This document shows positions 60,352 through 64,000 of a stretch of 64,000 nt of DNA, in pieces. The notes beneath the pieces are model-generated. The model made no database searches and was not told where the DNA came from. It was given only the letters and a program-made list of their open reading frames with translations. The stretch is taken from assembly GCA_964532225.1 (NCBI GenBank), contig CAZHHM010000003.1, forward strand, positions 33,396 through 97,395, in the 5' to 3' direction. Source of the DNA: CAZHHM01 sp964532225 (lineage in GTDB: Bacteria > Margulisbacteria > WOR-1 > JAKLHX01). A program made the translations under genes and the position numbers. Positions within the stretch are counted from its first letter, which is position 1; each line of letters begins with the position of its first letter.

Positions 60352-60960
60352 TCACTTCGCCTTTCTCAATATCAGTAACCCGCCCTCGACGCCGGGGACA
60401 GCCCCGCCGATAAGGATAAGGTTCTTGTCCGGTATCACCTGTACGACTTTCAGGTTCTTCACCGTGATACGTTCACCGCCCATTCTTCCCGCCATTCTTT
60501 TGCCCTTGTAGACCCTTCCAGGAGTGGTCCCAGCACCTATTGAGCCGGGGATCCTGTGCGATTTTGAACCATGGGACATCGGGCTCCTGCGGAAATGGTG
60601 CCTTTTTACAGTACCGGCAAAACCTTTTCCGATAGAGCTGCCGGTCACGCTCACCTTTTCTCCGGCCTTGAACAGGTCAGCCTTGATCTCCTGTCCGAGC
60701 TCAATGCCGTCTAGCTTGTCAGCCTTGAACTCCTTCAGATGCTTCAGCGCTTTTTCCACGCCGGCTTTCTTGAATTGTCCCGCCATAGGCTTGGTCGCCT
60801 TTTTCACGCTCCCGTATCCCAACTGTACGGTGCTGTTGAGGTCGGACTTTTTAAGGACCACGCACGGGCCAGCCTCAACGACCGTAACAGGCACGACAGC
60901 TCCGGCCTTGTCATAGACCTGGGTCATCCCTTTTTTTGTTCCTAACAAACCGTCCAACAT
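60352..60960 (-). CDS. rplC: 50S ribosomal protein L3
   Basis: 202 residues. LLGTKKGMTQVYDKAG start, the GKGFAGTVKRHHFRRSPMSHGSK loop near the peptidyl transferase centre, and GRMGGERITVKNLKVVQ. Eleven bases after rpsJ. Confidence 0.97.
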   Translation of the reverse strand: MLDGLLGTKKGMTQVYDKAGAVVPVTVVEAGPCVVLKKSDLNSTVQLGYGSVKKATKPMAGQFKKAGVEKALKHLKEFKADKLDGIELGQEIKADLFKAGEKVSVTGSSIGKGFAGTVKRHHFRRSPMSHGSKSHRIPGSIGAGTTPGRVYKGKRMAGRMGGERITVKNLKVVQVIPDKNLILIGGAVPGVEGGLLILRKAK

Positions 60961-60971
60961 CGTTTATCTCC

Positions 60972-61283
60972 TTACGAAAGTTTTATCTCGATATCCACGC
61001 CGGCAGGAAGATCGATCTGCATCAAAGCATCGACCGTCTGCGGTGCGGGGTCAAGTATGTCGATCAGCCTTTTGTGCGTCCTCATCTCAAAATGCTCCCT
61101 CGACTTCTTGTCAACGTGCGGCGAACGCAGCACGCAATAGATCTCTTTGTCTGTCGGTAGCGGTATCGGCCCGGAGACCGCTGCCCCTGCCCTCTTTGCG
61201 GTATCGATTATCTTCGCGGCCGACTGATCAACGATCCTGTGGTCATATCCTTTCAGTCTTATTCTTATCTTTTGTCTTTTCAT
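60972..61283 (-). CDS. rpsJ: 30S ribosomal protein S10
   Basis: 103 residues. KIRIRLKGYDHRIVDQSAAKI start, GPIPLPTDKEIYCVLRSPHVDKKSREHFEMRTHKRLIDI core. In E. coli it also joins NusB in antitermination. It starts one base after fusA ends, with no tuf in between. Confidence 0.98.
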   Translation of the reverse strand: MKRQKIRIRLKGYDHRIVDQSAAKIIDTAKRAGAAVSGPIPLPTDKEIYCVLRSPHVDKKSREHFEMRTHKRLIDILDPAPQTVDALMQIDLPAGVDIEIKLS

Positions 61284-61284
61284 A

Positions 61285-63363
61285 CTATCCCTTCCCGGTA
61301 TTTTTTAATACTATTCCCTCGGAGATGTTCTTGGGCACTTCCTCGTATGAGTTGAACTCCATAGTGTAGGAAGCTCTGCCCTGTGAACAGGACCTGAGAG
61401 ACGTAGAATATCCGAACATTTCAGACAGCGGCACCTTTGCTTTTATGGTCTGTACGCCTTTGTAGGCCTCCATACCTTCGATCCTGGCCCTTCTGCTGTT
61501 CAGGTCGCCCATTACATCACCGAGATATTGCTCAGGTGTCACGGCCTCGACCTTCATAATCGGCTCAAGGAGTACCGGTTTTGCTCTCATGAAAGCCTCT
61601 TTGAACGCCATCGATCCGGCGATCTTGAAGGCGATCTCTGAAGAATCGACTTCATGGTAAGAGCCGTCGAACAGTGTCACTTTTATGTTCAGTGCAGGAT
61701 ATCCCGCAAGCACGCCTGATGTCATCGCCTCTTTTATCCCGGCCTCTACAGCAGGTATATACTCCCTTGGGATAGCACCGCCGACGATCTTGTTCTCGAA
61801 CTCGAACAACTTTTCTTTGCTGTGCTCGATCTTGATGTAAACATGCCCGTATTGGCCGCGTCCGCCCGTCTGCCTGACGAACTTGCCTTCTGCTTCGCTC
61901 TGGCCTTTGATGGTCTCTTTGTAAGCCACCTGCGGTTTGCCGACATTGGCCTCAACCTTGAATTCCCTGAACAAACGGTCAACGATGATCTCCAGATGCA
62001 GCTCGCCCATACCTCTGATGATGGTCTGACCTGTCTCCTGGTCCGTGTTGACAACGAATGTTGGGTCCTCTTCCGCCAGCTTCTGCAGCGACATTCCGAG
62101 CTTTTCCTGATCGGCCTTGGTCTTTGGTTCGATCGCGACCGAAATGACCGGCTCGGGGAATACTATCGACTCAAGTATCACAGGAGCTTTTTCATCGCAC
62201 AAAGTATCACCGGTGGTCGTATTCTTAAGACCTACGGCCGCGGCGATATCCCCGCTGTAGACCTCATCGATCTCTTCACGCTTATTCGCGTGCATCCTGA
62301 GCAGCCTGCTCAGTCTTTCTTTGTGGCCTTTGTTAGCGTTAAGGATGTAGGAGCCGTTCTTAAGGACCCCGGAATATACTCTGAAGAATGTAAGTTTTCC
62401 GACAAACGGGTCCGTCATGATCTTGAACGCAAGGGCAGATACCGGAGCACTGTCCGAAGCGTTCCTGAACATGTCCTCGCCGCTGTCAGGATCGATGCCT
62501 TTTACTGCCTTCACATCGACCGGCGAGGGAAGATACTCAAGGATCACATCGAGCAGAGGCTGTATTGCCTTATTTTTAAAGGCCGTCCCGCAGGTGACAG
62601 GCACTATCCTGCCGGCCAGGGTCGCTTTTCTGAGCCCTGTCATGATCTCTTCAGAGGTCAGTTTGTTCCCGTCGAGATATTTGACCATGAGCTCATCATC
62701 CGACTCAGCTGCCGCCTCAACCACTTTTTCGTGGTATCTGTAAGCTTTAGATTTCATTTCTTCGGGGATGGGCTGCTCCGTGTATTTTCCTGCAGCCTCA
62801 GCTTCATATGTATATGCTTTCATTGCAACAAGGTCGATCACTCCCTTGAACTGGTCTTCAGCGCCTATAGGCAGCTGTATCGCAACAGGATGAGCGTGGA
62901 GCCTTTCCTGCATCATCTTGAGGACTCTTTTGAAATCCGCTCCTACCCTGTCCATCTTATTGACGAACGCTACTCTTGGAACATGATGTTTTACGGCCTG
63001 CCTCCAGACCGTTTCACTCTGAGGCTGTACGCCGCCGACGGCGCAGAACACTGCGACCACTCCGTCTAGCACCCTGAGCGATCTTTCCACCTCTACGGTA
63101 AAGTCGACGTGACCGGGAGTATCTATGATATTGATCCTGTGCTCTTTCCAGAAACACGTAGTACAGGCTGAGGTTATCGTGATGCCTCTTTCTTTTTCCT
63201 GCTCCATCCAGTCCATCGTAGCGGTACCTTCATGTACCTCTCCGATCTTGTAGAGCTTACCTGTATAGTAAAGTATCCTTTCGGTCAAAGTCGTCTTGCC
63301 CGCATCGATATGGGCCACTATGCCGATATTCCTTGTTTTTTCTAAGCTATATTCTCTTGGCAT
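61285..63363 (-). CDS. fusA: Elongation factor G
   Basis: 692 residues. P-loop AHIDAGKTT (17-25), DTPGHVDFTVEVERSLRVLDG (G3), NKMDRVGADF (G4). Domains II-V follow, with the HGLGELHLEI-type segment IIRGMGELHLEIIVDRL and QTGGRGQYGHV. GTP-driven translocation. Between rpsG and rpsJ in the str order. Confidence 0.98.
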   Translation of the reverse strand: MPREYSLEKTRNIGIVAHIDAGKTTLTERILYYTGKLYKIGEVHEGTATMDWMEQEKERGITITSACTTCFWKEHRINIIDTPGHVDFTVEVERSLRVLDGVVAVFCAVGGVQPQSETVWRQAVKHHVPRVAFVNKMDRVGADFKRVLKMMQERLHAHPVAIQLPIGAEDQFKGVIDLVAMKAYTYEAEAAGKYTEQPIPEEMKSKAYRYHEKVVEAAAESDDELMVKYLDGNKLTSEEIMTGLRKATLAGRIVPVTCGTAFKNKAIQPLLDVILEYLPSPVDVKAVKGIDPDSGEDMFRNASDSAPVSALAFKIMTDPFVGKLTFFRVYSGVLKNGSYILNANKGHKERLSRLLRMHANKREEIDEVYSGDIAAAVGLKNTTTGDTLCDEKAPVILESIVFPEPVISVAIEPKTKADQEKLGMSLQKLAEEDPTFVVNTDQETGQTIIRGMGELHLEIIVDRLFREFKVEANVGKPQVAYKETIKGQSEAEGKFVRQTGGRGQYGHVYIKIEHSKEKLFEFENKIVGGAIPREYIPAVEAGIKEAMTSGVLAGYPALNIKVTLFDGSYHEVDSSEIAFKIAGSMAFKEAFMRAKPVLLEPIMKVEAVTPEQYLGDVMGDLNSRRARIEGMEAYKGVQTIKAKVPLSEMFGYSTSLRSCSQGRASYTMEFNSYEEVPKNISEGIVLKNTGKG

Positions 63364-63367
63364 TTTC

Positions 63368-63838
63368 TCACCACCTGAAGTGCGCGAAAGCCTTGTTGGC
63401 CTCGGCCGTCTTATGCAGGTCTTCCTGTTTCTTCTTTGCTCCGCCCGTATTGTTGAAAGCGTCGAGCAGCTCGGACGAGAGCTTATCTATCATCGATTTG
63501 CCGGGTCTGTCAAGAGCGCTTTCCTTTATCCATTTCATTGCTATCGCGATGCCGCGGTCCCTTTCGACCTCGATAGGGATCTGGTAGGTTGATCCTCCGA
63601 CCCTTCTTGCTTTTACTTCCATAAGAGGGGCGACGTTCTTTATCGCCGTATCAAATACTTCCAGTGCGTCCTTTTTTGCCTTTTCGGAGATGTTCTTCAT
63701 GGCGTCATATACTATCGTCTCCGCCGTGCTCTTCTTTCCGTCAAGCATGATCTTGTTGATGAATTTCTGGACAAGCACGTTATTGTACTTAAGGTCCGAG
63801 ACCGGTTTCTTTCTGCTTACTCTTCCTCTTCTTGGCAT
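63368..63838 (-). CDS. rpsG: 30S ribosomal protein S7
   Basis: 156 residues: MPRRGRVSRKKPVSDLKYNNVLVQKFINKIM, SAETIVYDAM-type STAETIVYDAMK and VGGSTYQIPIEV. Head assembly initiator. Four bases before fusA. Confidence 0.98.
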   Translation of the reverse strand: MPRRGRVSRKKPVSDLKYNNVLVQKFINKIMLDGKKSTAETIVYDAMKNISEKAKKDALEVFDTAIKNVAPLMEVKARRVGGSTYQIPIEVERDRGIAIAMKWIKESALDRPGKSMIDKLSSELLDAFNNTGGAKKKQEDLHKTAEANKAFAHFRW

Positions 63839-63850
63839 TTTATTCCTTCC

Positions 63851-64000
63851 TTATTTCTTCGGGCGTTTCGCGCCGTACTTCGACCTTGATTTGAGCCTGT
63901 TCTCGACACCTGCGGTATCGAAAGTCCCTCTTACTATGTGGTACCTTACGCCGGGAAGGTCCTTGACCCTGCCTCCCCTGACCAGCACCACGCTGTGTTC
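63851..64000 (-). CDS. rpsL: 30S ribosomal protein S12 (C-terminal 49 residues; cut by window edge)
   Basis: The minus strand from 64000 reads EHSVVLVRGGRVKDLPGVRYHIVRG..., then FDTAGVENRLKSRSKYGAKRPKK and TAA at 63853-63851. This is the conserved C-terminal part of S12, including the VKDLPGVRYH motif next to the decoding centre. The N-terminus and the streptomycin-site lysine (PNSA-type block) are outside the window. Upstream of rpsG by 12 bases. Confidence 0.95.
   Translation of the reverse strand, partial: EHSVVLVRGGRVKDLPGVRYHIVRGTFDTAGVENRLKSRSKYGAKRPKK

Noticed and set aside
61822..63069. A 415-codon plus-strand frame opposite fusA.
   Set aside because: Antisense shadow of EF-G, whose motifs are intact on the other strand; no independent start signal.

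Overview
The window (64 kb, about 80 genes, densely packed, mixed strands) is bacterial chromosome from an organism I cannot name with certainty. The ribosomal set is typical of Bacteria. Several r-proteins carry zinc-binding cysteines (S4, S14, L36, L24). L30 is absent between S5 and L15, and tuf is absent between fusA and rpsJ. A cyanobacterial-type lipid-A-disaccharide-synthase-like protein sits next to an MsbA-like exporter, and there is an Amj-type lipid II flippase, a ferredoxin-dependent redoxin reductase and an adenosylhomocysteinase. Together these suggest an uncultured, probably anaerobic, probably diderm lineage (for example the Margulisbacteria/WOR-1 neighbourhood near Cyanobacteria). 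That placement is inference, not proof.

Region 1 (1-7179, minus strand): purL (cut by the left edge); then a tightly overlapping run purA - queC - DUF366 - amj - ribF - rpsO - pnp, joining purine, 7-deazaguanine, cell-wall and RNA functions. Region 2 (7278-19820): a surface-glycan block. A plus-strand operon (MsbA-like exporter, LpxB-like protein, three GT4 glycosyltransferases, an epimerase) meets a minus-strand pair (methyltransferase and a GT2-acetyltransferase fusion). Three more GT2-type genes and a truncated exported protein follow. Region 3 (19798-30388, minus): lgt, lspA, a DUF5665 protein, ahcY, ileS and three tandem, mutually overlapping multi-span membrane proteins with C-terminal TPRs that resemble TMTC-type O-mannosyltransferases. 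Region 4 (30394-37415): lon, clpP, tig, tRNA-Gly, an exported protein, a glutaredoxin plus FTR-rubredoxin fusion pair, and an RluA/D pseudouridine synthase. Region 5 (37463-45971): a 28-residue arginine/lysine-rich ORF, a GlcD-like oxidase, an SH3-like exported protein, a membrane sensor with a DHp histidine but no ATPase domain, a sigma-54 response regulator with no DNA-binding domain, serA with its partner aminotransferase, and a protein with a FlgD/T9SS-like C-terminal beta domain. Region 6 (46029-64000, minus): the str-S10-spc-alpha ribosomal superoperon from rpsL to rpoA-rplQ-rplM-rpsI.

Two genome-style observations run through the window. Several genes have a TATAAT (often TGnTATAAT) only 6-9 bases before the start codon, implying leaderless or nearly leaderless mRNAs. 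Almost every convergent gene pair overlaps at its 3' ends, and only one clear intrinsic terminator is visible (45992-46022). I saw no CRISPR array, insertion sequence, integrase, rRNA or intergenic stretch over 300 bases.

The strongest candidates for something undescribed are the doubly truncated two-component pair, the GT2-AAC(3) fusion, the DUF366-queC coupling, the glutaredoxin/FTR-rubredoxin pair and the basic micropeptide.
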